Shown: one piece after another, positions 19,774-27,503 of the stretch
Layout: every line of letters starts with the position of its first letter
Numbering within the stretch: the stretch's first letter is position 1
Assembly (NCBI GenBank): GCA_945878865.1
Contig: CAMCUD010000002.1
Location: 124,001 to 188,000 of the forward strand
Direction: 5' to 3'
Length of the DNA: 64,000 bases
Origin: Bifidobacterium breve
Lineage (GTDB): Bacteria > Actinomycetota > Thermoleophilia > Solirubrobacterales > Solirubrobacteraceae
Program-made: the position numbers and the translations under genes
Notes under the pieces: model-generated
Told to the model about the DNA's origin: nothing
The model's database searches: none
The model's input: only the letters and a program-made list of their open reading frames with translations

Positions 19774-20433
19774 TCAGTCCCGCGCGGCGGCGGGGGTGCG
19801 GTCGGCCACCCAGCGCTGCAGCTCCGGGATGAGCCGCGGCTCGACGTGGTGGGCCGCGTCGGTCTCGTGGTACGTGACGTCGAGGCCCCCTGCGAGGAGG
19901 GCGTCTCGCGCGCTGTGGGCGAAGCCGATCTCCATGATCGGGTCGCGCCGCCCGTGCACGATCGTGACGGGCAGCCCCTCACGACCGGCGAGGTCGGGCC
20001 GCCAGCCCGCGACGACCGGGATGAACCCGCTCATCGCGAGGATCCCGGCGGGGGAGGGGCGCCCCGGCCCGAGCCCGACCGCGTAGGACATGACGGTTCC
20101 CTGTGAGAACCCGCCGATCACCGTCTGCGACCAGTCGAGCCCGTGCTCGGCCAGCCACCCGTCGAGGAACGCCGTCAACTGCGCATATGTCGCGTTGAAC
20201 GTGTCGGGGTCGGGGTAGCCCACGCGCGGGACGACGTACCAGTGCCGGCCGCCGGGCGGCAGGAACAGCGGGCCGCCGACGGTGAGGCCGAGCAGCCGCC
20301 GCTGCGGGTCCAGCGCCTCGAGCACCGGCTGGAGGTCGTACTCGTCGGCGCCCCGTCCGTGCAGGAGGATCAGCGCGCCCTCCGGCGTGCCGGCGGCGGG
20401 CCGCTCGACGTAGGGCAGGGGCTCGGTGGTCAC
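19774..20433 (-). CDS. Phospholipase/carboxylesterase-type alpha/beta hydrolase (MhqD-like)
   Basis: Encodes 219 residues. LILLHGRGADEYDL is the oxyanion-hole region, GGFSQGTVMSYAVGL the nucleophile elbow, HGRRDPIMEI carries the acid and H-H-V-E-P the catalytic His. It belongs to the YpfH/MhqD group of small carboxylesterases. The ATG overlaps the stop of the upstream ring-cleaving dioxygenase gene by four bases, so the two are one operon, matching the Bacillus MhqO/MhqD quinone-detoxification pair. Expected to be controlled by the divergent MarR protein. Confidence 0.85.
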   Translation of the reverse strand: MTTEPLPYVERPAAGTPEGALILLHGRGADEYDLQPVLEALDPQRRLLGLTVGGPLFLPPGGRHWYVVPRVGYPDPDTFNATYAQLTAFLDGWLAEHGLDWSQTVIGGFSQGTVMSYAVGLGPGRPSPAGILAMSGFIPVVAGWRPDLAGREGLPVTIVHGRRDPIMEIGFAHSARDALLAGGLDVTYHETDAAHHVEPRLIPELQRWVADRTPAAARD

Positions 20434-21356
20434 GACGACACCTCGCTGGTCTCGCGCGGGTTGGGCAGGGGCGTGAGGATCTGCTCCAGCTGCGGGCGCA
20501 GTCGCTCGTACTGCGGCGGCAGCTTCAGCGCGGTCCCCAGGGACTCGAGCGGCTCGTCGACGTCGAAGCCGATGTCGCCCGTGGCCAGCTCGAACAGCAC
20601 CCCGCTCGGGATCCGGAAGTAGACCGAGTGGAAGTACTGGCGGTCGACGATGCCCGTCGGGTGCCCGCCCGCGTCACTGATCGTCGCGCGGTAGGCGTCG
20701 AGCTCGGCATCGTCCGCGGCGAACCAGGCGACGTGGTGGATCGTCCCGGCGCCTTGCAGGCCGCGGGCAGCCGGTGCGGGGTCGAACGAGATCGCGCCGC
20801 GCCGGTCGACGCCGGCGGCCTCCCACGTTCCCGGGTTGGTCTCCTTCAGGCCGAGCGCCTCGAGCAGCGGCCTGCTGCGCTCGGCGTCGCCGTATGCGCG
20901 GACGCCGTTGAAGCCCTGCAGCGCGTGCTCGGGCGGGATGCCCTCCGCGGCGGCGCGCAGCGGGAGGTCCGGCGAGCGGTTCGGCAGCAGGACGTGCTGC
21001 AGGCCCTCGAAGTCCTCGAAGTGCAGCTCGTCGCCCTCGTAGCGCGTCTCGACGCCCTCGCCCTTGAGGCGGTCGGCCCAGAACGCCAGGGAGTCCTCGC
21101 TGTCGACGCGCCACTCGATGCGGTACGGCATGCCGTCGCCGTGCCGGCCGCGGGCGGCATTCGGGAACTCGAAGAACGTCAGGATGCTCCCGGGCGCGCC
21201 GCGCTCGTCACCGAAGTAGAGGTGGTAGACGTCGGGCGCGTCGAAGTTGACCGTCTTCTTCACCAGGCGAAGACCCAGCACGCGTGCGTAGAAGTCGACG
21301 TTGCGCGGTGCGTCGGCGGTGATCGCGGTGATGTGGTGCAGCCCCTCCAGTGCCAT
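20430..21356 (-). CDS. VOC-family ring-cleaving dioxygenase (MhqO-like)
   Basis: Encodes 308 residues comprising two glyoxalase/VOC modules: HHITAITADAPRNVDFYARVLGLRLVKKTVNFD at the N-terminus and GTIHHVAWFAADD at about 205. Metal ligands are the two leading histidines and a glutamate in the last strand (SGVLFELATGD). The family includes MhqO, linked to hydroquinone and catechol degradation under thiol/quinone stress. First gene of a two-gene operon with the esterase. The promoter region (21357-21441) is shared with a divergent marR and carries two operators, one overlapping this gene's likely -10 box (TATAGT on the minus strand). Confidence 0.88.
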   Translation of the reverse strand: MALEGLHHITAITADAPRNVDFYARVLGLRLVKKTVNFDAPDVYHLYFGDERGAPGSILTFFEFPNAARGRHGDGMPYRIEWRVDSEDSLAFWADRLKGEGVETRYEGDELHFEDFEGLQHVLLPNRSPDLPLRAAAEGIPPEHALQGFNGVRAYGDAERSRPLLEALGLKETNPGTWEAAGVDRRGAISFDPAPAARGLQGAGTIHHVAWFAADDAELDAYRATISDAGGHPTGIVDRQYFHSVYFRIPSGVLFELATGDIGFDVDEPLESLGTALKLPPQYERLRPQLEQILTPLPNPRETSEVSS

Positions 21357-21372
21357 CTGGTGTCCCTTCGGG

Positions 21373-21390
21373 TAGTTGTGCTAGCAACTA
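21373..21390. promoter_or_regulatory. MarR-type operator 1
   Basis: TAGTTG, 6-base spacer, CAACTA: perfect inverted repeat in the divergent dioxygenase-marR gap. The -10 sequence TATAGT for the leftward operon overlaps the right arm, so binding would block that promoter. Shares the core GTTG-N6-CAAC with operator 2. Confidence 0.65.
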
Positions 21391-21397
21391 TATCAGA

Positions 21398-21417
21398 ATG
21401 GTTGTCAGCGCAACCAT
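21398..21417. promoter_or_regulatory. MarR-type operator 2
   Basis: ATGGTTG, 6-base spacer, CAACCAT: perfect 7-base arms. Its centre is 26 bp from the centre of operator 1. It lies just upstream of TATCCT (21426-21431), the probable -10 of marR, so it fits autoregulation of the regulator. Confidence 0.65.
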
Positions 21418-21441
21418 GGACCCACTATCCTGGGGACCAGC

Positions 21442-21936
21442 ATGGCAACCGCAGCGCGCACGGCCCAGGACGGGCCGCTCACAGACCTCGAGCTCGGCGC
21501 CTGGCGCGGCCTGCTTCGCGTCCACGCCCGGCTCGTCAAGGCGCTTGACGCCAATCTCGAAGCCGCGCACGGGCTGCCTTTGTCGCAGTACGACGTGCTC
21601 GTCCAGGTCGCCGGCGCGCCTGGTGAGCGGATGCGCATGTGCGAGCTGGCCGACGGGGTCCTGCTCAGCCGCAGCGGGCTCACGCGCCTCGTCGACCGGA
21701 TGGCCAAGGACGGGCTGCTCTCGCGGTGTGCCTGCGAGGACGACGCGCGCGGGTCGTTCGCGTGTCTGACGCCCGCGGGCAAGGCGCGGCTCGACGAGGC
21801 GCGCTCCACGCACCTCGCCGCCGTGCGCGAGCTCTTCCTCTCGGAGTTCACCGAGGACGAGCTCACCTGTCTAGCCGGCCTGTGGGAGCGCGTGCTGCCT
21901 TCCTGCGCCGGGTTGGATGTCTGCGCCGGCGACTGA
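21442..21936 (+). CDS. MarR family regulator (MhqR-like), cysteine-rich
   Basis: Encodes 164 residues. Winged-helix region with LSQYDVLVQVAGAPGERMRMCELADGVLLSRSGLTRLVDRMAKDGLLSR and wing CACEDDARGSFACLTPAG. Seven cysteines are present: one in the helix before recognition, three around the wing, three in the last 25 residues, unusually many for MarR, suggesting thiol-based sensing of electrophiles or quinones. Divergent from the MhqO/MhqD-like operon, with two matching operators between them, so it is the likely repressor of both directions. Effector is inferred. Confidence 0.85.
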   Translation: MATAARTAQDGPLTDLELGAWRGLLRVHARLVKALDANLEAAHGLPLSQYDVLVQVAGAPGERMRMCELADGVLLSRSGLTRLVDRMAKDGLLSRCACEDDARGSFACLTPAGKARLDEARSTHLAAVRELFLSEFTEDELTCLAGLWERVLPSCAGLDVCAGD

Positions 21937-22002
21937 TCCCGCTCGGGTGCGTCTGCTGGTAGGCCCGCCCGTCGCCGGGTGGCGATCGCGCGTGCAGATC
22001 TA

Positions 22003-22030
22003 TTGCGATGACGCTGAGATTTGCTACATT
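22003..22030 (+). promoter_or_regulatory. Housekeeping-type promoter of hsp20
   Basis: TTGCGA (22003-22008), 16-base spacer, TACATT (22025-22030). It is the clearest -35/-10 pair in the window and is followed by a leader of about 35 bases with GGAGGT at 22061-22066. No CIRCE element or HAIR (CTTGAGT-N7-ACTCAAG) repeat is seen around it. Confidence 0.6.
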
Positions 22031-22072
22031 CCACGGCACGACAAACCTTCCCCGTGTCTTGGAGGTACTGAC

Positions 22073-22525
22073 ATGGCCATTGTCCAGTGGGAGCCCGCGC
22101 GCGAGCTGACCTCGCTCCAGTCCGAGGTCAACCGCCTCTTCAACTCCTTCTTCGAGCCCAGCGCGGCCCGACCGAGCGGCCGCCGGTGGAGCCCCGCCCT
22201 CGACGTGGTCGAGCGCGAGGACCACTACGTCCTGCGCGCCGACGTCCCCGGCGTCCGCGAGGAGGACATCTCCGTCGAGCTCGACGGCAGCGTCCTGACG
22301 ATCTCCGGCCGTCGGGAGGCCGAGCACGACGAGCAGCGCGCGGGCTACCACCGCGTCGAGCGGGTGACCGGCGAGTTCTCCCGGGCGCTGACGCTGCCCG
22401 AGGGCGTCGACGCCGACGCGATCACCGCCGCGTACGACCGCGGCGTCCTCGAGGTCCGCGTACCCAAGCCCGAGCAGGCCAAGCCGCGCAAGGTCGCGAT
22501 CTCCGTCGGCGACATCGAGGCCTGA
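22073..22525 (+). CDS. Small heat shock protein, Hsp20/alpha-crystallin family
   Basis: Encodes 150 residues. Short N-terminal arm (LTSLQSEVNRLFNSFFEP), alpha-crystallin domain (about 42-135: WSPALDVVEREDHYVLRADVPGVREEDISVELDGSVLTISGRRE, GEFSRALTLPEGVDADAITAAYDRGVLEVRVPK) and short C-terminal tail. ATP-independent chaperone that holds unfolding proteins. A typical class A-type bacterial sHsp of normal size with the G-V-L motif. Has a true leader and ribosome site, unlike most neighbours. Confidence 0.93.
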   Translation: MAIVQWEPARELTSLQSEVNRLFNSFFEPSAARPSGRRWSPALDVVEREDHYVLRADVPGVREEDISVELDGSVLTISGRREAEHDEQRAGYHRVERVTGEFSRALTLPEGVDADAITAAYDRGVLEVRVPKPEQAKPRKVAISVGDIEA

Positions 22526-22545
22526 CCACCCCCGCCACCGCCGAA

Positions 22546-22583
22546 CGTCGAAATGTTGTCGCTGGAGCGACAACTCCTCGACG
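22546..22583 (+). terminator. Two-part hairpin between hsp20 and tgt
   Basis: Inner stem GTTGTCGC (22555-22562), loop TGGA, GCGACAAC (22567-22574); outer stem CGTCGA (22546-22551) with TCGACG (22578-22583), separated by a symmetric 3x3 internal loop. No U-tract follows, so it may be a factor-assisted terminator or RNA stability element of hsp20, or alternatively a DNA-binding palindrome ahead of the tgt promoter. Confidence 0.4.
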
Positions 22584-22606
22584 CTCGGCGCGGGGTGGCG
22601 GTGCGG

Positions 22607-22612
22607 TAGCGT
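22607..22612 (+). promoter_or_regulatory. -10 box (TAGCGT) of tgt
   Basis: TAGCGT overlaps the first in-frame GTG (22611) and lies 10 bases before GTG 22623, which is therefore the better start; leaderless geometry. Confidence 0.45.
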
Positions 22613-22622
22613 GGCGCGCCTC

Positions 22623-23828
22623 GTGAGCGTCCTCGAGATCCGTCACCGCGACCCCGCCACCCAGGCCCGCGCTGGGATCCTGCGCACGGTCCACGGCGAC
22701 GTCCGCACCCCGGGGTTCGTCCCCCTCGCCACGAAGGCGACGGTGAAGGGCCTCGAGCCCCGCGACGTCAAGGCGCTGGGCTACGACATCGTCCTGGGCA
22801 ACACGTTCCACCTGTTCCTCACGCCGGGGCACGAGCTCATCCGCCACTTCGGCGGCCTGCACCGCTTCATGCGCTGGGACGGCGCGATCGTCACCGACTC
22901 CGGCGGCTTTCAGGTCTTCTCCATGGGGCACGGCACGGTGGCCGACGAGATCAAGGGCCGCGCGCCGAGCGGCTCGGAACGGGCCGGGCGAATCCTCGAG
23001 ATCGCTGAGGAGGGCGTGCGCTTCCGCTCGTACCTCGACGGCTCGGAGAAGTTCATGGGCCCGGAGACGTCGATGGAGATCCAGGCGGCGCTGGGCAGCG
23101 ACCTCGCGCTGGTCTTCGACGAGTGCACGCCGTTCAACGTCAGTCGCGAGTACACGCAGCGCTCGACCGAGCGCACGCACCGCTGGCTGGATCGGTGCGT
23201 GGCCTGGCACACCCAGCATGCGCCCGACCATCAGCTGATCTACGGGATCGTGCAGGGCGGCGTCTACGAGGACCTGCGCGTGGAGTCCGCCGAGGCGGTC
23301 GCCGCGCGCGGGGTGGACGGGATCGCGATCGGCGGGTCGCTCGGCGACCACAAGGAGCAGATGTACGAGGTGGTCGGCTGGGCCACGCGGGCGATCGATG
23401 ACGATGCGCGCCCGCGCCACCTGCTCGGCATCGGCGACGTCGACGACCTCATCCGCGGCGTCGAGCTCGGCATCGACACGTTCGACTGCGCGATGCCGAC
23501 GCGCCTGGGCCGCCACGGCGTCGCGGTGGTCCCGGACCCCGAACGTCGCTGGCGCGTCGACATCACCGGCAAGCGGTGGGAGCGCAGCGAGGAGCCGCTG
23601 ATGGAGGGCTGCCCGTGCCCGACCTGTGAGGCCGGCATGACCCGCGGGTATCTCCGCTACCTCGTCCGCAACAAGGAGCTCTCCGGGCTGCGGATGCTGA
23701 CGATCCACAACCTCGCCTATCTGGCGCGGCTCATGGCCGACCTGCGCGATGCGGTCGCCACCGGCACGCTCGCCGAGCGGGCGAAGGCGCTGCGCGACGG
23801 CGCCCCGCCGCGCACCGGCCTGCTGTAG
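22623..23828 (+). CDS. tgt: tRNA-guanine transglycosylase
   Basis: Encodes 401 residues from GTG 22623. TIM-barrel with GYDIVLGNTFHLFL, the catalytic DSGGFQVFS, FDECTPFNVSREY, the base-recognition GIVQGG, IGGSLGDHKEQMYEVV, FDCAMPTRLGRHG and a zinc site CPCPTCEAG...H near the C-terminus. The family exchanges guanine 34 for a 7-deazaguanine in GUN-anticodon tRNAs. The segment usually T-R-N-A-R-N-G reads T-R-L-G-R-H-G, a divergence also expected in actinobacterial-type enzymes. No queuosine synthesis genes are in the window. Confidence 0.92.
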   Translation: MSVLEIRHRDPATQARAGILRTVHGDVRTPGFVPLATKATVKGLEPRDVKALGYDIVLGNTFHLFLTPGHELIRHFGGLHRFMRWDGAIVTDSGGFQVFSMGHGTVADEIKGRAPSGSERAGRILEIAEEGVRFRSYLDGSEKFMGPETSMEIQAALGSDLALVFDECTPFNVSREYTQRSTERTHRWLDRCVAWHTQHAPDHQLIYGIVQGGVYEDLRVESAEAVAARGVDGIAIGGSLGDHKEQMYEVVGWATRAIDDDARPRHLLGIGDVDDLIRGVELGIDTFDCAMPTRLGRHGVAVVPDPERRWRVDITGKRWERSEEPLMEGCPCPTCEAGMTRGYLRYLVRNKELSGLRMLTIHNLAYLARLMADLRDAVATGTLAERAKALRDGAPPRTGLL

Positions 23829-23843
23829 CGGCTCGCCCCCGCG

Positions 23844-23875
23844 GGTGGTACGGTCGGGACACCATCCGTACCACC
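23844..23875. promoter_or_regulatory. Long inverted repeat upstream of the DUF2236-tetR operon
   Basis: GGTGGTACGG (23844-23853), 12-base spacer, CCGTACCACC (23866-23875): perfect 10-base arms in the 65-bp gap between tgt and the DUF2236 gene. The size and position fit an operator for the TetR protein encoded second in the operon. The start ATG follows 18 bases later with GGGAGGGGC as ribosome site. Confidence 0.6.
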
Positions 23876-23893
23876 TCCACCGCAGGGAGGGGC

Positions 23894-24820
23894 ATGCTCG
23901 ACGTCGTCAGACGGCGCATCGTCGCCGATCACAACGCCATCGCCGGCCGCCACGACGACCCGGCCATCTTCGGCGGACCGCCGGGCGACCCCGGCCTCCT
24001 CGGACCCGGGAGCATGTCCTGGGAGCTCCACGGCGATGTCGCGTCGATGGCGGTGGCCGGGCCGGCCGCCATCGTCATGGAGATCATGCACCCGTCGGTC
24101 ATGGCCGGGGTGAATGACCTGTCGTCCTACCGCGAGCAGCCGTTCAAGCGGGCGCGGACCACCGCCGGATACGTCATCGCCACGACCTTCGCGAGCACCG
24201 CGATGGCCGAGTCGGAGATCGCCCGCGTGCGGCGCATGCATGAGCGGGTGACCGGCACGCGCCCGGACGGCACGCCGTACCGCGCGATGGACCCGGAGCT
24301 CATCGGCTGGGTCCACACGTGCATCCCGTGGGCGATCATGGCGGCGTTCGAGCGCTACCACCGCCCGCTGAGCCCGGCCGAGCGCGACCGCTATCTCGCA
24401 GAGCAGGCCGACATCGGCCGCCGCGCCGGGGCCGCAGACATCCCGGAGACGGCCGGCGACCTCGCCGAGTACGTCGAGGCGATGCGCCCGACGCTCGCGA
24501 TCACCGAGCAGACGCGCACGTTCTTCCGCTTCCTCATGGATGCGCCGTTCGGGCCGAAGCTCCCGGCGCCGATCGCGCGCCGGCTCAAGCTGCTGGCGGT
24601 GCAGGGTTCGATGGGCGTCCTGCCCGACTGGACGGCCGAGCTGACGGGCTTCCGGCCCGGGACCGCGGCAGAGCGTGCGGTCGCCGACGCGAACCTGCGG
24701 GTCAACGCCCACGCGCTGCGCTGGGCGTTCGGCACCCCACCGTACAAGGCGCTCGCGCTGGCCCGGACGCAGGGCCAGGGGGCGCCGGCGGCCGCGCGCG
24801 CGTACGCCGGGACGACTTGA
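23894..24820 (+). CDS. DUF2236 / MpaB-like oxygenase family protein
   Basis: Encodes 308 residues. Family features: SMSWELHGDVASMAVAGPAAIVMEIMHPSVMAGV near the N-terminus, RTTAGYVIATTFAS, HERVTGTRPDGTPYRAMDPELIGWVHTCIPWAIM with the conserved His, and LRVNAHALRWAFG. MpaB/latex-oxygenase relatives of this domain bind heme through a conserved His; substrate unknown here. Followed immediately by tetR (1 base between TGA and ATG), indicating an operon with self-regulation through the inverted repeat. Confidence 0.85.
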   Translation: MLDVVRRRIVADHNAIAGRHDDPAIFGGPPGDPGLLGPGSMSWELHGDVASMAVAGPAAIVMEIMHPSVMAGVNDLSSYREQPFKRARTTAGYVIATTFASTAMAESEIARVRRMHERVTGTRPDGTPYRAMDPELIGWVHTCIPWAIMAAFERYHRPLSPAERDRYLAEQADIGRRAGAADIPETAGDLAEYVEAMRPTLAITEQTRTFFRFLMDAPFGPKLPAPIARRLKLLAVQGSMGVLPDWTAELTGFRPGTAAERAVADANLRVNAHALRWAFGTPPYKALALARTQGQGAPAAARAYAGTT

Positions 24821-24821
24821 C

Positions 24822-25460
24822 ATGGCCGAGCTCGCCGGCTTGCTCGTCCGGGCGATCACCGCCGACCCCGTCGACGATGGGGAGGACCCGACCCGCGCTC
24901 GCATCCTCGACGCCGCGCTCGACGAGGCCGCCGCGGTCGGCCTGGCGCGCATGACGGTCGAGGACGTCGTGCGGCGCAGCGGCCTGGGGCGGATGACGGT
25001 CTACCGCCGGTTCGCCAAGCGCGACGAGGTGGTGGACGCTCTCGTCGTGCGCGAGTGCCGGCGGTTCCTGGATGCCGTCGCCGACGGACTGCGCGCCGGA
25101 GACACCGCCGAGGACGCCACCGCCGCCGCGTTCGTCGCCGCGATGCGCTTCGCCCGTACGCACCCGCTGCTGCGCCGGGTGGCGGACACCGACCCCGGCT
25201 CGGTCCTGGCGACCGCCGCGGCACGCGACCGCCAGGTGCTCGGCCTCGGCCGGGACTTCATCGCATCGCAGATCGCGCAGTCCCGGCCCGACGCCGACCC
25301 GCGCGCGGTGCGCCGCACCGCCGACCTGGTCGCCCGGCTGTTCCTCACCTACGTCGCGGTGCCGCCCGACGACCCCGACCCGCGCGACGAGGCCGAGCTC
25401 CGGGCCTTCGCCCGGGACGTCCTCGCGCCGGTGATCGCGGCCGGATCAGGCGCGGGCTGA
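24822..25460 (+). CDS. TetR family regulator
   Basis: Encodes 212 residues. DNA-binding domain at about 24-70: TRARILDAALDEAAAVGLARMTVEDVVRRSGLGRMTVYRRFAKRDE, with the canonical L-x-x-M-T-V-Y-R-R-F recognition helix. The C-terminal ligand domain is all-helical and unassigned. Likely binds the 23844-23875 inverted repeat and controls the DUF2236 gene and itself. Its last 15 bases overlap the convergent SDR gene. Confidence 0.88.
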   Translation: MAELAGLLVRAITADPVDDGEDPTRARILDAALDEAAAVGLARMTVEDVVRRSGLGRMTVYRRFAKRDEVVDALVVRECRRFLDAVADGLRAGDTAEDATAAAFVAAMRFARTHPLLRRVADTDPGSVLATAAARDRQVLGLGRDFIASQIAQSRPDADPRAVRRTADLVARLFLTYVAVPPDDPDPRDEAELRAFARDVLAPVIAAGSGAG

Positions 25461-26327
25461 CGGCGAGGCGGCGTCCTCGGGCTCGCTCGGCCCCCAGGGG
25501 GTCGCGTCGGCCAGCTTCACCGACTCGGCGACCGCCGGGTCGGCGCCTGTCCGGGCGAACGTGAACTCGAACAGGCCGCGGCCGACGAGCGCGGGGCGGA
25601 CCCACCAGGGCGCGACGATCGTCGCGGCACGGCGTTCGACGCCCTGCTCGATCGCCTTCGCGGCCGCCGACACCGGGATCGGCTTGAAGAGCGTCCCGGG
25701 CTGGTTGGCCTGCATCTTCTGCGTGGCCTCGTGCGAGAAGCCGGTCCGCACGAGGTCGGTGTCGATGAACCCGAAGTACGCGACGCCGACCTTGGTCCCG
25801 GTGTGCGCGATCTCCTGCTGCAGCGACCGCGTGAGGTTCTCCGCGGCCGCCTTCGACGCGGTGTACGGCGCCATGAGCGGCGCTGGGCCGGGCGCCGAGA
25901 GCGACGCGATGGTCAGGAGGTAGCCCTGGCGCTCGATCACCGGCTCCATCGTGGCGCGCAGCGTGTTCCACACGCCGATGAGGTTCACCGAGATCGTGCG
26001 CTCGAACGCCTCGTCGGGAAGCGTGCGCACCGTGCCGACGGGCGAGATGCCGGCGTTGGCGATCGCCACGTCGATCCCGCCGAACCGCTCGACCGTGCCG
26101 TCGACGGCGGCGCGCAGGGCGTCGCGGTCGGTCACGTCGGCGTGGAACCACGCAGCCTCGCCGGACAGCGCGGCGGCCTCGCGCTCGAGCAGTTCGGGCT
26201 CGAGGCCGACGAGCGCGACCTTCGCGCCGCGGGCGGACAGGCGCTTGGCGGCGGCGAGGCCGATGCCGCGGGCCGCGCCCGTGATGAGGATGACCTTGTC
26301 GCGGAGGTCGTAGCGCTCTCGTGCCAT
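25446..26327 (-). CDS. Short-chain dehydrogenase/reductase
   Basis: Encodes 293 residues. Classical SDR motifs: ILITGAARGIGLAAA (TGxxxGIG), D60-like HADVTD, IANAGI (NAG), catalytic Ser in SLSAPG, Y-T-A-S-K (Tyr/Lys pair) and a C-terminal extension of about 50 residues. NAD(P)-dependent oxidoreductase; substrate not predictable. SDR enzymes next to DUF2236 proteins and TetR regulators are common in actinobacterial lipid or steroid gene sets, so a hydrophobic substrate is plausible. Confidence 0.88.
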   Translation of the reverse strand: MARERYDLRDKVILITGAARGIGLAAAKRLSARGAKVALVGLEPELLEREAAALSGEAAWFHADVTDRDALRAAVDGTVERFGGIDVAIANAGISPVGTVRTLPDEAFERTISVNLIGVWNTLRATMEPVIERQGYLLTIASLSAPGPAPLMAPYTASKAAAENLTRSLQQEIAHTGTKVGVAYFGFIDTDLVRTGFSHEATQKMQANQPGTLFKPIPVSAAAKAIEQGVERRAATIVAPWWVRPALVGRGLFEFTFARTGADPAVAESVKLADATPWGPSEPEDAASPSARA

Positions 26328-26348
26328 GCGCTCGACCCTACCCGCTTG

Positions 26349-27503
26349 TCAGCGGGTGTTCTCGTCGATGAGCGACTGCATCTGCGAGACGATCTCCTGC
26401 GTCGTCTCGCCCGTGATCCGCTGGGTCTGCACGGTGCCCTGGCCCTGGCGCAGCGCCAGCCAGCCGGCGAGGGCGAGGATGGCGACGATGGCCGCCGCGG
26501 CGACCCAGCGCGCCGTGTTCTGGCGCTTCTTCTTCGTCAATGGCGCGGCGCGCTGTGCTTCGGGTGCGTACGTCGGCGGGTCGTAGCGCGGCTCGATCCG
26601 CCGGACCGGCGGTGCGGCCCGCGTGGCGTCGGTTGCTGCGACGACGCGAGTGGCGTCGGTCGCCGCGCTCGCGACACGGCCGCCGGACGCGCCGGTGTGC
26701 AGCGCCTGGCGCATCTCCTCCGCGGTTGCGTACCGGTCGTCGGCGCCCATCGCCAGCGCCCGCTCGATCGCCGTCGCCACGCCCTCGGGGATCGTGCGGT
26801 CCATGGCGTCCAGTCGTGCAGGGGGCTGGCGCTGCTGCAGGAGCACGAGCTCGGGCAGCGTCGTCGCCTCGTACGGCAGGCGGCCGGCGAGCAGCTGGTA
26901 GACGACGACGCCCAGGCCGTAGATGTCCGACCGTGGCGTGGCGGGCTCGCCGTGCGCCTGCTCGGGCGCGAGGTACGCGGCAGTGCCGAGGACCGAGCCG
27001 ACCTGCGTGATCTGCGAGCTGCCCATCGCCTTGGCGATGCCGAAGTCCGCGAGCTTCACCGTGCCCTCGTCGGCGCGCAGGATGTTGCCCGGCTTGACGT
27101 CGCGGTGCACGACGCCGTTGCGGTGGGCGTAGTGCAGCGCGCGACACGCGCCGTCGGCGAGATGCAGGACCTCGTCGAGAGTGAGCCGGCCCTCGTCGCG
27201 CAGCAGCTCGGCGCACGAACGGCCCTTGACGTACTCCATGACGATGAAGTGCCGCCCCGACGCCTCGTCGAAGCCGAAGTCGAAGACCTGCACGATGTTC
27301 GGGTGCACCAGCCGCGCGGCGGCCAGCGCCTCGCGGCGGAACCGCGAGACGAACTGCGGGTCGTCGGCGAGATGCTCGGCCAGCAGCTTCACGGCGACGT
27401 CGCGCTCCAGCCGGCGGTCGAACGCCAGCTGCACCGTGGACATGCCGCCGGTGCCGACGCGCTCGCCGAGCTCGTAGCGGTTGGCGATCACCAGGCCGCT
27501 CAC
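26349..27503 (-). CDS. Serine/threonine protein kinase with single transmembrane helix
   Basis: Encodes 384 residues. Hanks-type kinase domain at about 8-265: GERVGTGGMSTV (glycine loop), VAVKLL (Lys), HRDVKPGNIL (catalytic loop), ADFGIAK (DFG), GTAAYLAPEQ (activation segment), SDIYGLGVVVYQLL. A juxtamembrane linker, a membrane helix (WVAAAAIVAILALAGWLAL) and only about 33 extracellular residues follow; no PASTA repeats, so the ectodomain is minimal. The GTG start overlaps the stop of the lipoprotein gene upstream (GTGA), placing it third in a coupled operon. Confidence 0.9.
   Translation of the reverse strand: MSGLVIANRYELGERVGTGGMSTVQLAFDRRLERDVAVKLLAEHLADDPQFVSRFRREALAAARLVHPNIVQVFDFGFDEASGRHFIVMEYVKGRSCAELLRDEGRLTLDEVLHLADGACRALHYAHRNGVVHRDVKPGNILRADEGTVKLADFGIAKAMGSSQITQVGSVLGTAAYLAPEQAHGEPATPRSDIYGLGVVVYQLLAGRLPYEATTLPELVLLQQRQPPARLDAMDRTIPEGVATAIERALAMGADDRYATAEEMRQALHTGASGGRVASAATDATRVVAATDATRAAPPVRRIEPRYDPPTYAPEAQRAAPLTKKKRQNTARWVAAAAIVAILALAGWLALRQGQGTVQTQRITGETTQEIVSQMQSLIDENTR

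Noticed and set aside
22000-22072. HAIR or CIRCE heat-shock operator at hsp20
   Set aside because: No CTTGAGT-N7-ACTCAAG or TTAGCACTC-N9-GAGTGCTAA pattern is visible; only a standard -35/-10 promoter is seen.
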